Assembly (NCBI RefSeq): GCF_000585995.1 | Contig: NZ_CP007410.1 | Coordinates: forward strand, 2,941,430-3,005,429 | Direction of reading: 5' to 3' | DNA from: Pseudomonas brassicacearum | GTDB taxonomy: Bacteria; Pseudomonadota; Gammaproteobacteria; Pseudomonadales; Pseudomonadaceae | Length of the DNA: 64,000 nucleotides | Part shown: positions 1 to 8,659 of the stretch, in pieces | Position numbering within the stretch: the stretch's first letter is position 1 | Layout: each line of letters starts with the position of its first letter | Translations under genes and position numbers: made by a program | The notes under the pieces: generated by a model | Databases searched by the model: none | Seen by the model: only the letters and a program-made list of their open reading frames with translations | What the model was told of the DNA's origin: nothing

Positions 1-276
1 CTCGCAGGGCGTTGCGGCTTCGAAATAGCGGCTCAGGTCCACGTTGGCACCGACGTCGGCGGTGATCAGCGGTGGCAACTGATGGTTCTGCAGATCCTGT
101 TGCAATTGCTGCAGGCTGGCATCGATTTCCTGGGCGCTACCCGCCGGATGGCCCAGGCCAGTCAAGACGGAGCGCAGTACGGCAGGCGAGACTTTTTGCG
201 CCCGGCCGTTAGCGTCTATCCAGTCCACTGCAAGGCCCGCTCGGCTGGCGAGAATTTCAAGTTGCGCATCGCTCAT
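1..276 (-). CDS. malQ: 4-alpha-glucanotransferase, N-terminal part (partial)
   Basis: Only the first 92 codons lie in the window; the gene runs off the left edge. The product would be the amylomaltase that transfers alpha-1,4-glucan segments between maltodextrins. The N-terminus (MSDAQLEILASRAGL, then an LxGLGHPAGS stretch) resembles the N-terminal region of Pseudomonas MalQ. The ATG overlaps the treZ stop codon (ATGA), so the two are translationally coupled in a glgA-treZ-malQ operon. The identification rests on gene order as much as on this short sequence. Confidence 0.75.
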   Translation of the reverse strand, partial: MSDAQLEILASRAGLAVDWIDANGRAQKVSPAVLRSVLTGLGHPAGSAQEIDASLQQLQQDLQNHQLPPLITADVGANVDLSRYFEAATPCE

Positions 277-2075
277 AGGCGCTCTCCAGTGATGTTGGGC
301 AAGTTTGTCGCCTGCGTCAGACTGACCAGCGCGCTGTAGGGCGCAAGAACGCCCTGTTGCAACAGACCCATGACCTGGTGCGGATGTTCGAAAAGAATGT
401 GCACCTCTTCCGGAGCGGTATGTTCGATCGGCTGTTCGCTGAGGTTCAGGTCGATGCGCAATACGCTGCCGTCCCCCAGTCGCCAGCGTGCACTGACGGC
501 ACCGTGGCCCAGTACATCGGCGCCCAGCGCCTGGGCGCCGGGTAGGCGCGGGACGATTTCTTCACGGCGGATCTTCAGTAGTTGACGGTACAGCGCCTCG
601 GTGGCGTGCTGATGGGGATGCTGCGCTTCGAACTGCGGACGCGAGGCCTCGAAGGTGGCGGCGTCGTTGGGATCGGGAATCCGTTCGCGCTTTTCGGGAT
701 CGGCGAAGGCGCTGAAGGCCGCGAACTCGTTGCGCCGGCCTTCGCGCACCAGCTCAGCCAGTTCGCCGTGATGGCTGGTGAAAAACAGGAACGGGTGTTC
801 GGCGGCCACTTCATCGCCCATGAACAGCAGCGGAATCATCGGCGATAACAGCAGCAAGGCGATTGCCGCGTGCAGTGCCTGGGGCGGCGCCAGTTGATGC
901 AGGCGTTCACCCAAGGCTCGGTTGCCGATCTGGTCATGGTTCTGCAGGAACAACACGAACGCGCTGGGCGGCAAATGACCGCTGGGTTCCCCCCGGGCCT
1001 CGCCATGGCGGTTGGTATGGCCCTGGAAGACGAAACCCTGGCTGAGGCAGCGGGCCAGTTGCTCCGTTGGTTGCTCGGCATAGTCGGCGTAGTACGCATC
1101 GGTCTCGCCGGTCAGCAACACGTGCAGGGCATTGTGGCCGTCGTCGTTCCACTGGGCGTCGTAATGCTGTTCCAGCAGGCTGGCCTGGTTATGTTCGTTT
1201 TCCACGGTCAGCCAGACATGCCGCGCCGGGTCCACTTGCTCGCGCACTTTGGTCGCTAGTTCATGGAGAAAATCCGGGTCTTCAATCGCGTGCACGGCGT
1301 CCAGGCGCAGCCCGTCGAAACGGTATTCCAGCAGCCACATGAGCGCATTGTCGATGAAGAAGTCCCGCACTTCGCGGCGACGGAAATCAATGGCCGCGCC
1401 CCAGGGGGTGTGCTTGTCTTCACGGAAGAAGCCCTTGGCGTAGCGGTGCAGGTAGTTGCCGTCGGGACCGAAGTGGTTGTAGACCACATCCAGAATGACC
1501 GCCAGCCCATGACCATGGGCGCTGTCGATCAGATGCTTGAGCTGTTCGGGCGTACCGTAGGACGCCTGGGGCGCGTAGGGCAGGACGCCGTCGTAACCCC
1601 AGTTGCGATCACCGGGAAACTGCGCCAGCGGCATCAATTCGATGGCTGTCACGCCCAGGCCGGCCAGGCGTGCCAGGTGCTGTTCGACACCTTCGAATCC
1701 ACCGAGGGCTCCGACGTGCAATTCGTAGATGACTGCTTCGTGCCAGGGCCGACCGGACCAGTTTATGTGTCGCCAGGAGTAAGCGTGTGGATCGACCACC
1801 ACGCTGTGGCGGTCAATGTCGCCGGCCTGGGCTCGGGAGGCCGGATCCGGCACCTCCTGTTCGCCGTCGATGTTGTAGCGATAGCGGGTACCGGCTGGGC
1901 AACGGGTCTGGATCATGAACCAGCCGTCGGCTTGGGGCAGTAGCGGTATTGAATCTCCAGTGTCGAGCTCGACACTGACAAAAAAAGCATCCGGGGCCCA
2001 GAGGGCGAAGCGGGTGTGCTCGGCATCGAGCATGACCGCGCCATGGGTCCAGGTTTCAGGCGTCCTTGACGGCAT
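273..2075 (-). CDS. treZ: Malto-oligosyltrehalose trehalohydrolase (600 aa)
   Basis: TreZ cleaves the terminal trehalose from maltooligosyl-trehalose made by TreY, in the cytoplasm. The protein has the family's usual length: an N-terminal early-set beta domain (about residues 1-100), then a GH13 barrel. Catalytic regions are visible: GLRLDAVHAI (nucleophile Asp), VWLTVENEHN (acid Glu) and QNHDQIGNR (transition-state Asp). It starts 7 nt after the glgA stop and overlaps malQ by 4 nt. TreZ with GlgA and MalQ points to trehalose production from glycogen-like glucan, usually an osmotic or desiccation response in Pseudomonas. Confidence 0.93.
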   Translation of the reverse strand: MPSRTPETWTHGAVMLDAEHTRFALWAPDAFFVSVELDTGDSIPLLPQADGWFMIQTRCPAGTRYRYNIDGEQEVPDPASRAQAGDIDRHSVVVDPHAYSWRHINWSGRPWHEAVIYELHVGALGGFEGVEQHLARLAGLGVTAIELMPLAQFPGDRNWGYDGVLPYAPQASYGTPEQLKHLIDSAHGHGLAVILDVVYNHFGPDGNYLHRYAKGFFREDKHTPWGAAIDFRRREVRDFFIDNALMWLLEYRFDGLRLDAVHAIEDPDFLHELATKVREQVDPARHVWLTVENEHNQASLLEQHYDAQWNDDGHNALHVLLTGETDAYYADYAEQPTEQLARCLSQGFVFQGHTNRHGEARGEPSGHLPPSAFVLFLQNHDQIGNRALGERLHQLAPPQALHAAIALLLLSPMIPLLFMGDEVAAEHPFLFFTSHHGELAELVREGRRNEFAAFSAFADPEKRERIPDPNDAATFEASRPQFEAQHPHQHATEALYRQLLKIRREEIVPRLPGAQALGADVLGHGAVSARWRLGDGSVLRIDLNLSEQPIEHTAPEEVHILFEHPHQVMGLLQQGVLAPYSALVSLTQATNLPNITGERL

Positions 2076-2082
2076 TGTTACC

Positions 2083-3654
2083 TCATTTTCTGACCGATTT
2101 ACCTAGTGACTTGGCCACCAGTTGTTCGTAGAGATCGGCGTAGGGTTCTACGGCCTGGCACCAGTTGAACGGTGCAGACATGGCGCGGCAGCGCATGGCG
2201 TTGAGCAAATCAGGAAAAGCGAAGACCTTGAAGGCCCGGCCCAATGCCTGTTTGTAGCTCTCCACGGTGGACTCATCGAACAGGAAGCCAGTGATGCCGT
2301 CCTCAATCGTGTCCGCCAGCCCACCGGTGTTGCGTGCCACCGGCAGCGAGCCGAAGCGCTGGGCGTACATCTGGCTCAAGCCGCAGGGCTCGTAGCGCGA
2401 GGGCATCAGCAGGAAGTCGCTGCCTGCGAACATCCGCCGGGCATCGGTTTCGTTGAAACCGATGCGCACACCGATCCGTCCCGGGAAGCGCAGCGCCAGT
2501 TCACGCATGGCTTGTTCTTCCTCCGGTTCGCCGCGTCCGATGATGGCGATCTGGCCGCCCGATTCGACGATGAACTCAGCGACGGCTTCGGTCAGGTCCA
2601 GGCCTTTCTGATAGACCAGGCGCGACACCACGGCGAACAGCGGACCCGTGGAATCGTCGAGGCCGAACAGGTCGCGTACATGGGCGGCGTTGACGGCCTT
2701 GCCCTCCCAATCCCCCATGGAGAACTGGCGGAACAGATGCGTGTCGGTGGCGGCATCCCAGCTTTCATCGATGCCGTTGGGAATGCCACTGAGCAGGCCC
2801 TGTTGCGTCTTCGCCGCGAGGAAACCGTCGAGCCCACAGCCGAAAGCCGGGGTGGTGATTTCCTGGGCGTAGGTGGCGCTGACCGTGGTGATATGGCTGG
2901 AGTAAGCCATGCCGGCCTTGAGAAACGACAACTTGCCGTAGAACTCCATGCCTTCTTGTTGCAGCGCGTGTTCCGGGATACCCAGCTCCGGGCAGGACGC
3001 CAGGCTCACCACGCCCTGGTACGCCAGGTTGTGGATGGTGAACAGGGTCGGAGTGCGTTGCCCGCGCCAGTGCATATAGGCTGGTGCCAGCCCGGCGGGC
3101 CAGTCGTGGGCATGCACGAGGTCGGGGCACCAATGGATCTGTGCCAGGTTGGCGGCGATGTCAGCCGCAGCCAGGCCCAGGCGGGCGAAGCGAATATGGT
3201 TGTCGGGCCAGTCGCGACCGTTGTTGGCACCGTAAGGTGAACCTTCGCGGGCAAAGAGTTCCGGGCAGATCAGGACATAAACCACCAGGCCGTCGGCCAT
3301 GTCCATGCGCCCGATCTTGCAGGGCGGCAGGGCGGCATGGCCACCGAGTTCGCCAATGATGTGGATCGGGTTGCCGCTGTTCATCACCTGCGGATAACCG
3401 GGGATCAGTACCCGGACATCATGCAGGCCGGCCATGGCCCGGGGCAGTGCGGCCGAAACATCGCCCAGGCCGCCGGTCTTTACCAGGTCGGCGATTTCCG
3501 ACGTTACGAACAATACCTTCTTGCGATTGGGATTCTGTCGAACGACGGGGAGCAGTGCCTTGCCGCCGGTGGCCAGCACCGGTGCCGTCGGCGATTCAGC
3601 CGCCGGCGGTAATTGAGAACGGACTTGCTGTGGTTCCAAGGCAGCACTGATCAT
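2083..3654 (-). CDS. glgA: Glycogen synthase GlgA (523 aa)
   Basis: Starch/glycogen synthase of the GT5 family, which elongates alpha-1,4-glucan from ADP-glucose. The substrate-binding KTGGLGDV motif lies about 55 residues in, and the C-terminal GT-B half carries PSRYEPCGLSQMYA with the conserved Glu. The open frame extends upstream to 3738, but the start chosen (MISAALEPQQ) has a GGAGAA ribosome site 6-7 nt before it and gives the usual length. First gene of the glgA-treZ-malQ operon. Confidence 0.93.
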   Translation of the reverse strand: MISAALEPQQVRSQLPPAAESPTAPVLATGGKALLPVVRQNPNRKKVLFVTSEIADLVKTGGLGDVSAALPRAMAGLHDVRVLIPGYPQVMNSGNPIHIIGELGGHAALPPCKIGRMDMADGLVVYVLICPELFAREGSPYGANNGRDWPDNHIRFARLGLAAADIAANLAQIHWCPDLVHAHDWPAGLAPAYMHWRGQRTPTLFTIHNLAYQGVVSLASCPELGIPEHALQQEGMEFYGKLSFLKAGMAYSSHITTVSATYAQEITTPAFGCGLDGFLAAKTQQGLLSGIPNGIDESWDAATDTHLFRQFSMGDWEGKAVNAAHVRDLFGLDDSTGPLFAVVSRLVYQKGLDLTEAVAEFIVESGGQIAIIGRGEPEEEQAMRELALRFPGRIGVRIGFNETDARRMFAGSDFLLMPSRYEPCGLSQMYAQRFGSLPVARNTGGLADTIEDGITGFLFDESTVESYKQALGRAFKVFAFPDLLNAMRCRAMSAPFNWCQAVEPYADLYEQLVAKSLGKSVRK

Positions 3655-4261
3655 AACTTTCTCCCATTTTCTCGATCTGTCTCCGGCAACCGCCAGAGCT
3701 GTTGTTTCATTGGCCAAATCCTGCGGCCAGGCGCACAAGCGCTACGCAAGGAAAGCAAAGCGCTGCCCTTAACGGCTAAGCGAATCAGGTGGAGGGGCCG
3801 CTACAAGTGCTTGTGCAAGGAATGCACCAGCCGCTGTTGCCCTACCTCTAACCTGACCTGTCGCCGTTGCGAAAAGTTTCGACTTTTTTTCGCTTGGATG
3901 ACCGGTAGGTTTTTCCCCCGGTTTGGCAGTCTAGGTCAGAACGTAGAGCGGTGCGGCTCGCTTCGTCGCATTGTCGGACAATCACGGATATTGTCGGCAA
4001 TGTCTTACACGACAAAGGGGGATACGCACCGACGAAGTGCAGTTTCTTGAAACCAAAAAAGTGTAGGGGAGGGGCGGTGTTTCATCGGCGTGCGCGATGG
4101 AATGGCGTGGCGCACCATTGGGGGGCGCTTGAAGTGGAGGCGATTTGATGGCTATTTTCGGCGCTGGGAAAGGGTATTGCGGTGGGGAGTGGGATTGCTG
4201 TTTACTTCAGAAAAGCGGTGTTTCTTCCGGAGGGGAACGTGTCGTTTTTTGGCGGCTTTTG
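3655..4261. other. Intergenic region upstream of glgA, no supported gene
   Basis: About 600 bases without a convincing gene. Short open frames here lack ribosome sites and recognisable proteins. The stretch next to 3655 should hold the glgA operon promoter. Two TTGTCGG words occur within 25 nt near 3973 and 3991, but no regulator can be assigned to them. Confidence 0.6.
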
Positions 4262-5521
4262 GTTTGTGTGTATATCCGTTGCTGCGGTAACGGCCGCTTA
4301 GGGTTCCGCCCTTACGGCGGGTCACTTTCGAAAATCCGGAAGCCGGCCCAGGCGAAAGTAACCAAAGCGCTTCTGCCCCACCACTCGGTGCCTCGCCTAG
4401 GCTCGGCATGCCCGAACGCAGGCATTGCTCCGTGGGCCGCCGCGAAGGGCCATCCATGGCCCAGCGCGGCTACCTCGGCATCCATGCCGAGGTGCCCACT
4501 GCGCAATGCCTGCGTTCGGCCAGCGTGGTTAATGGGGCGTCGAGATCAAGATCAAGATCTAAAGCAAAGCAAAGCAGAGCGGGGGTATGTCCAGCATCTA
4601 TGTGGCTGGACCACCGCTATCGCGAGCAAGCTCGCTCCCACATGGGATTGTGGGTGTTCCCAGCATCTGCACACGACACAAAAATCTGTGGGAGCGAGCT
4701 TGCTCGCGATGGCGTCAGCACAGCCAACATCACCATAAACTGACCCTCCGCTTTCGCGAGCAAGCCCGCTCCCACATGGAGTTGCGGGTGTTCACAGCAT
4801 CTGCACACGACACAAAAAACCTGTGGGAGCGAGCTTGCTCGCGATGGCGTCAGCACAGCCAACATCACCACAAACTGACCCTCCACTTTCGCGAGCAAGC
4901 CCGCTCCCACATGGAGTTGCGGGTGTTCACCGCATTTGCACACGACACAAAAAACCTGTGGGAGCGAGCTTGCTCGCGATGGCGTCAGCACAGCCAACAT
5001 CACCACAAACTGACCCTCCGCTTTCGCGAGCAAGCCCGCTCCCACATGGAGTTGCGGGTGTTCACAGCATCTGCACACGACACAAAAAACCTGTGGGAGC
5101 GAGCTTGCTCGCGATGGCGTTAGCACAGCCAACATCACCATAAACTGACCCTCCGCTTTCGCGAGCAAGCCCGCTCCCACAGGAGGAACGCGTTCCCCCA
5201 ACCAGGTCGGCTATAAGGCCGCCTCGCGTGTGCTTTTGATCTAGGGCGCCCCGTTAAACCACGCTGGCCGAACGCAGGCATTGCGCAGTGGGCACCTCGG
5301 CATGGATGCCGAGGTAGCCGCGCTGGACCATGGATGGTCCTTCGCGGCGGCCCACGGAGCAATGCCGGAGAGAGGGCACAGCGAGCCTAGGCGAGGTGCC
5401 GAGTGGTGGGGCAAGAGCGTTTTGTTTACTTTTCGCCGGGCCGCGCAGGCTTCTCAAAAGTGAGCCGCTGTAAGAGCGGAACCGCCGGTAGCCGTTACCG
5501 AAAAACGGATATACACACGAA
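4262..5521. repeat. Long inverted-repeat intergenic element, intact copy (~1.26 kb)
   Basis: The left arm (about 4262-4555) and right arm (about 5240-5521) are imperfect reverse complements. They begin and end with the same GTGTGTATATCCGTT word, followed by GGTAACGGC. Each arm contains further small palindromes, for example around ACTTTCG/CGAAAGT, GGCCATCCATGGCCC-type and TCGGCATCCATGCCGA. The loop between the arms holds the tandem REP array. The right end runs up to the stop codon of the gene at 5522. Related copies are at 35611-36113 (left arm only) and 60349-62466 (interrupted by an insertion sequence). It carries no gene, so it is either a non-autonomous mobile element or an ancient dispersed repeat. 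Confidence 0.85.
4615..5182. repeat. Tandem REP array with a 135-bp period
   Basis: The word TTTCGCGAGCAAGCCCGCTC recurs at 4752, 4887, 5022 and 5157, an exact 135-bp spacing, with a variant copy starting near 4617. Each period holds a REP doublet: one copy reads GCGAGCAAGC(T/C)CGCTCCCACA and the other is its reverse complement, so each unit can fold into a long hairpin. Because 135 is a multiple of three, long but non-coding open frames appear on both strands. The related elements at 35.6 kb and 60.3 kb hold about one unit each. Confidence 0.9.
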
Positions 5522-6493
5522 CTATAAACCCCCGGGGGCCGCCGTCAGCAACCGAATCGGCTTCCCCCCCGCCCAAGCCAACAGATCCTCAATCATCAAC
5601 GAATAGAACTGCTGATAATTCTGCCGGCTGACATAACCCACATGCGGCGTGGCCAGCACGTTATCCAAGGTCCGGAACGGGTGCTCGGAGGGCAAGGGCT
5701 CCTGGGCGAACACGTCCAGCGCGGCGCCCGCCAGGCGCTTGTGCTGGAGGGCCTCGATCAGGGCGGGCTCATCGACGATCGGCCCGCGCGCGGTATTGAC
5801 CAGCAACGCCTCGGGTTTCATCCAGCCCAGTGCCTGGGCATCCACCAGGCCGCGGGTGCGTTCGCTGAGCACCAAATGGACCGAGAGAATGTCGGCCTGC
5901 TCGAACAGTGCCTGCTTGCTGACGTAGGTCACGCCGGCTTCAGCGGCTTTTTCAGCGGTGAGGTTCTGGCTCCAGGCGATCACCCGCATGCCGAACACCT
6001 GGCCGAACTGCGCCACCCGTGTACCGATGCTCCCCAGGCCGAGGATCGCCAGGGTCTTGCCGTGCAGATCACCCCCCAAACCTTGCTGCCACAAGCCAGC
6101 GCGCAGGGCATTGGCTTCCTGCACCAGGTTGCGGGTCAGGGCCATGACCAGCGCCCAGGTCAACTCGGGAGCGGCGTGCTTATAGCTGTCGGTACCGCAC
6201 ACCTGGATGCCCAGCTCGGCGGCGGTTTTGAGGTCCAGGGCGGCATTGCGCATGCCGCCGGTGAGCAACAGCTTGAGGTTCGGCAGGCGCCGCAGCAGGC
6301 CTTCGTCGAACACAGTGCGTTCACGCATCACACAGATCACCTCAAAGCGCTGCAAGCGCTCGGCGAGGGTGTCGCGGTCGGCGGGAAAGTCGTGCACAAA
6401 GGTCACCTGGCCGATGCTGTCCAGCACCGACCAGTCCACTACGTCCCGTGCTACGTCTTGCCAATCGTCGATGACTGCTATTTGCACCGCCAT
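5522..6493 (-). CDS. D-2-hydroxyacid dehydrogenase family protein (323 aa)
   Basis: NAD(P)-dependent oxidoreductase that interconverts 2-keto and D-2-hydroxy acids; the substrate cannot be read from the sequence. The Rossmann motif GLGSIG lies in the middle. The catalytic triad regions are present: Arg in NTARGPIVDE, Glu in FAQEPLP and His in ATPHVGYVS. Length is normal for the family. The C-terminus ends in GGL at a stop codon that abuts the long repeat element. It begins just 11 nt downstream of the hydrolase gene at 6505, so the two are probably co-transcribed. Confidence 0.85.
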   Translation of the reverse strand: MAVQIAVIDDWQDVARDVVDWSVLDSIGQVTFVHDFPADRDTLAERLQRFEVICVMRERTVFDEGLLRRLPNLKLLLTGGMRNAALDLKTAAELGIQVCGTDSYKHAAPELTWALVMALTRNLVQEANALRAGLWQQGLGGDLHGKTLAILGLGSIGTRVAQFGQVFGMRVIAWSQNLTAEKAAEAGVTYVSKQALFEQADILSVHLVLSERTRGLVDAQALGWMKPEALLVNTARGPIVDEPALIEALQHKRLAGAALDVFAQEPLPSEHPFRTLDNVLATPHVGYVSRQNYQQFYSLMIEDLLAWAGGKPIRLLTAAPGGL

Positions 6494-6504
6494 GGAACAC
6501 CTCG

Positions 6505-7536
6505 TCAGGGAATGGGTTTGTCCAGCCAGCCCAGCAAGGCCCGATGGAACCGGTCCGGCTCTTCCATCTGCGGGGCATGCCCCAGATTGGGGAACTCCAC
6601 CAGGGTCGAGCGCGGAATCAGTTGGGCAACCTGCTTGCCCAGCACCTCATAACGGCCCAGTTTGGCTTTCACCGCCGGCGGCGCGATATCGCTGCCGATG
6701 GCGGTGGTGTCAGAGGTGCCGATCAGCAGCAAGGTGGGCACTGCCAGGTCTTTGAACTCGTAATAGACCGGCTGGGTGAAGATCATGTCGTAGATCAGCG
6801 CCGAGTTCCACGCCACTTGCGTATGGCCAGGCCCCTTGTTCAGCCCGGCGAGCATGTCCACCCAGCGTTCGAATTCCGGCTTCCAGCGGCCGCCGTAATA
6901 CGTAGTGCGCTCGTAATTGCGAATGCCGTCGGCGCTGAGTTTCAGCTCACGCTCGTACCACTGGTCCACGGTGCGGTAGGGCACGCCGAGGGCTTTCCAG
7001 TCCTCCAGGCCGATGGGGTTGACCATCGCCAGGCGTTCGACCTGATCGGGAAATTGCAAGGCATAGCGGGTGGCGAGCATGCCGCCGGTGGAGTGCCCCA
7101 CCACGATGGCTTTCTGCACACCGAGGGCCTTGAGCAGGGCCTGGGTGTTGCTTGCCAGTTGCTGGAAGCTGTACTGGTAGTGGTCCGGCTTGCTCGATGT
7201 GCAGAAGCCGATCTGGTCCGGGGCTATCACCCGGTAGCCGGCCTCGCTGAGGGTCTTGATCGAGTCGCCCCAGGTCGCGGCGCAGAAGTTTTTGCCGTGC
7301 ATCAACACCACGCTGCGGCCATTGACCTTGCCTTGGGCCGGCACGTCCATGTAGCCCATCTGCAACGATTGGCCCTGGGACTGGAGGGCGAAGTGCTTGA
7401 GGGTATACGGATATTCGAACCCCTGGAGTTCCGGGCCATAGGCCGGGCCTTCAGGCGGATTGGCGGCCTGGGCGAGCAGGGGCAGGGCGGCGGTCAGGAA
7501 CAGGCTGGGCAACCAGCGAGCGGTGGAACGCGACAT
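6505..7536 (-). CDS. Exported alpha/beta hydrolase (343 aa)
   Basis: Alpha/beta-hydrolase fold enzyme with an N-terminal signal peptide (hydrophobic stretch ending LAQAA near residue 25), so probably periplasmic. The oxyanion-hole region is LMHGKNF, the nucleophile Ser149 lies in GHSTGG, and the catalytic His lies in NLGHAPQ near the C-terminus. The open frame extends upstream through the yqaA region, but AGGAGA just before the ATG at 7536 fixes the start. The substrate is unknown; the fold includes haloalkane dehalogenases, epoxide hydrolases and esterases. Confidence 0.85.
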   Translation of the reverse strand: MSRSTARWLPSLFLTAALPLLAQAANPPEGPAYGPELQGFEYPYTLKHFALQSQGQSLQMGYMDVPAQGKVNGRSVVLMHGKNFCAATWGDSIKTLSEAGYRVIAPDQIGFCTSSKPDHYQYSFQQLASNTQALLKALGVQKAIVVGHSTGGMLATRYALQFPDQVERLAMVNPIGLEDWKALGVPYRTVDQWYERELKLSADGIRNYERTTYYGGRWKPEFERWVDMLAGLNKGPGHTQVAWNSALIYDMIFTQPVYYEFKDLAVPTLLLIGTSDTTAIGSDIAPPAVKAKLGRYEVLGKQVAQLIPRSTLVEFPNLGHAPQMEEPDRFHRALLGWLDKPIP

Positions 7537-7622
7537 GGTCAACTCTCCTTGGGCATCCGGCCGATCCTGGGACGGCCCGATTATGGCGACATTAACCACA
7601 GGCAACCGAACGGCCCGAACGT

Positions 7623-8057
7623 TCAACCCATCCAGCCCAGGGTCGCGAGCGCGAGCGCGCCGTAGCGCAGGCCCTTGGCAAGGGTCACGATCAGCAGAAA
7701 GCGCCGCCAGGGTTCGCCCATGACCCCTGCCACCAGGGTCAGCGGGTCGCCAATGATCGGTACCCAACTGAGCAGCAGCGACCAACGTCCATAGCGTCGA
7801 TAATGCACGCGGGCCTTGTCCAGGTGGACGGGGCTGATGGGGAACCAGCGACGGCCCTTGAACTGCTCCAGGCGTGTGCCCAGCCACCAGTTCACCAGCG
7901 AGCCCAGCACATTGCCCAGCGTGGCGACCGCCAGCAACAGCCAGGGCGCATAGCGGTCGCTGAGCAACAGGCCCACCAACAGCGCTTCCGATTGCAGGGG
8001 TAACAAGGTCGCCGCCCCGAAGGCGGCCAGGAACAACCCGATGTAAGCCTCGCCCAT
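7623..8057 (-). CDS. YqaA family inner-membrane protein (144 aa)
   Basis: Small polytopic protein of the DedA-related YqaA type, with several hydrophobic segments (residues about 3-30, 38-60, 95-115, 120-140) and a conserved NVLGSLVNWWLG stretch. Its role is unknown; relatives are linked to membrane lipid flipping or homeostasis. Its ATG overlaps the DUF411 stop by one base (TGATG), indicating translational coupling. Confidence 0.8.
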   Translation of the reverse strand: MGEAYIGLFLAAFGAATLLPLQSEALLVGLLLSDRYAPWLLLAVATLGNVLGSLVNWWLGTRLEQFKGRRWFPISPVHLDKARVHYRRYGRWSLLLSWVPIIGDPLTLVAGVMGEPWRRFLLIVTLAKGLRYGALALATLGWMG

Positions 8058-8503
8058 CAGTGGGCCGGGTAATCCGCCACAACGGTTTGAGTCCCGTCTT
8101 TTTTCAGGCCGATCACTTGGTACGCATCGCTCATGCCATCCATTTCCATGCCGGGCGAGCCCATGGGCATGCCGGGCGCGGCCACACCAAGCAGGTCATT
8201 GCGTTTGCTCAACGCCAGCACCTGGTCGGCCGGGACGTGGCCTTCGACGAATTTTCCGTTGATTTCGGCGGTATGGCAGGAGCGCAGGTTCGGCGCCACG
8301 CCCAGGCGTTGCTTGACCGAACTCATGTCGGCCTCGACATGGTCGTTGACCTTGAAGCCGTTTTCTTGCAGATGCGAGATCCACTTTTTGCAGCAGCCGC
8401 AATTGGCATCACGGTGCACGTCGATGGTGACCGGTTCGGCGGCCTGGGCCAGGGTGGTCATGAACAGGGCGCTCAGGGCGAGCAAGTGCAGGGGCTTGGC
8501 CAT
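8057..8503 (-). CDS. DUF411 metal-binding-like periplasmic protein (148 aa)
   Basis: Signal peptide (about residues 1-21, ending AQAA), then a DUF411 domain. A CGCCKKW cysteine cluster follows the DVHRDAN strand, and a further RSCHTAEINGKFVEGHVPAD block follows later. DUF411 proteins often sit near copper-resistance genes, and the Cys cluster plus a Met-rich tail (GMPMGSPGMEMDGM) would suit copper binding. That role is inferred. First gene of a pair with yqaA. Confidence 0.82.
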   Translation of the reverse strand: MAKPLHLLALSALFMTTLAQAAEPVTIDVHRDANCGCCKKWISHLQENGFKVNDHVEADMSSVKQRLGVAPNLRSCHTAEINGKFVEGHVPADQVLALSKRNDLLGVAAPGMPMGSPGMEMDGMSDAYQVIGLKKDGTQTVVADYPAH

Positions 8504-8617
8504 GGGGAGGTCTCTTATCGAACGATTCGGAGGGAGGATAACAGAGTAGCGAGGGCGGGCTGACAGGGGGCTGAGGCGGGGATTACAGAATTGTCAGGTT
8601 GGTAGGACGAATACAGT

Positions 8618-8645
8618 CCTGTGGGAGCAAGCTTGCTCCCACAGG
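8618..8645. repeat. REP palindrome
   Basis: A perfect 28-bp palindrome centred on AAGCTT with outer word CCTGTGGGAGCAAG. It lies 15 nt downstream of the chemoreceptor stop and upstream of the DUF411 gene, so it may also act as a transcript-end hairpin. Confidence 0.85.
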
Positions 8646-8659
8646 GGGATGGTGAAGCT

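Noticed and set aside
4615..5182. Possible CRISPR array
   Set aside because: The units are contiguous 135-bp near-identical repeats, spacers do not differ, and no cas genes are present.
4587..5201. Long open frames on both strands with 45-residue repeats
   Set aside because: They are translations of the 135-bp REP array, whose period is divisible by three; there is no ribosome site or family match.
7537..8082. Upstream extension of the exported hydrolase frame
   Set aside because: It overlaps yqaA and an intergenic gap and shows no conserved domain; the ATG at 7536 has a good ribosome site and signal peptide.
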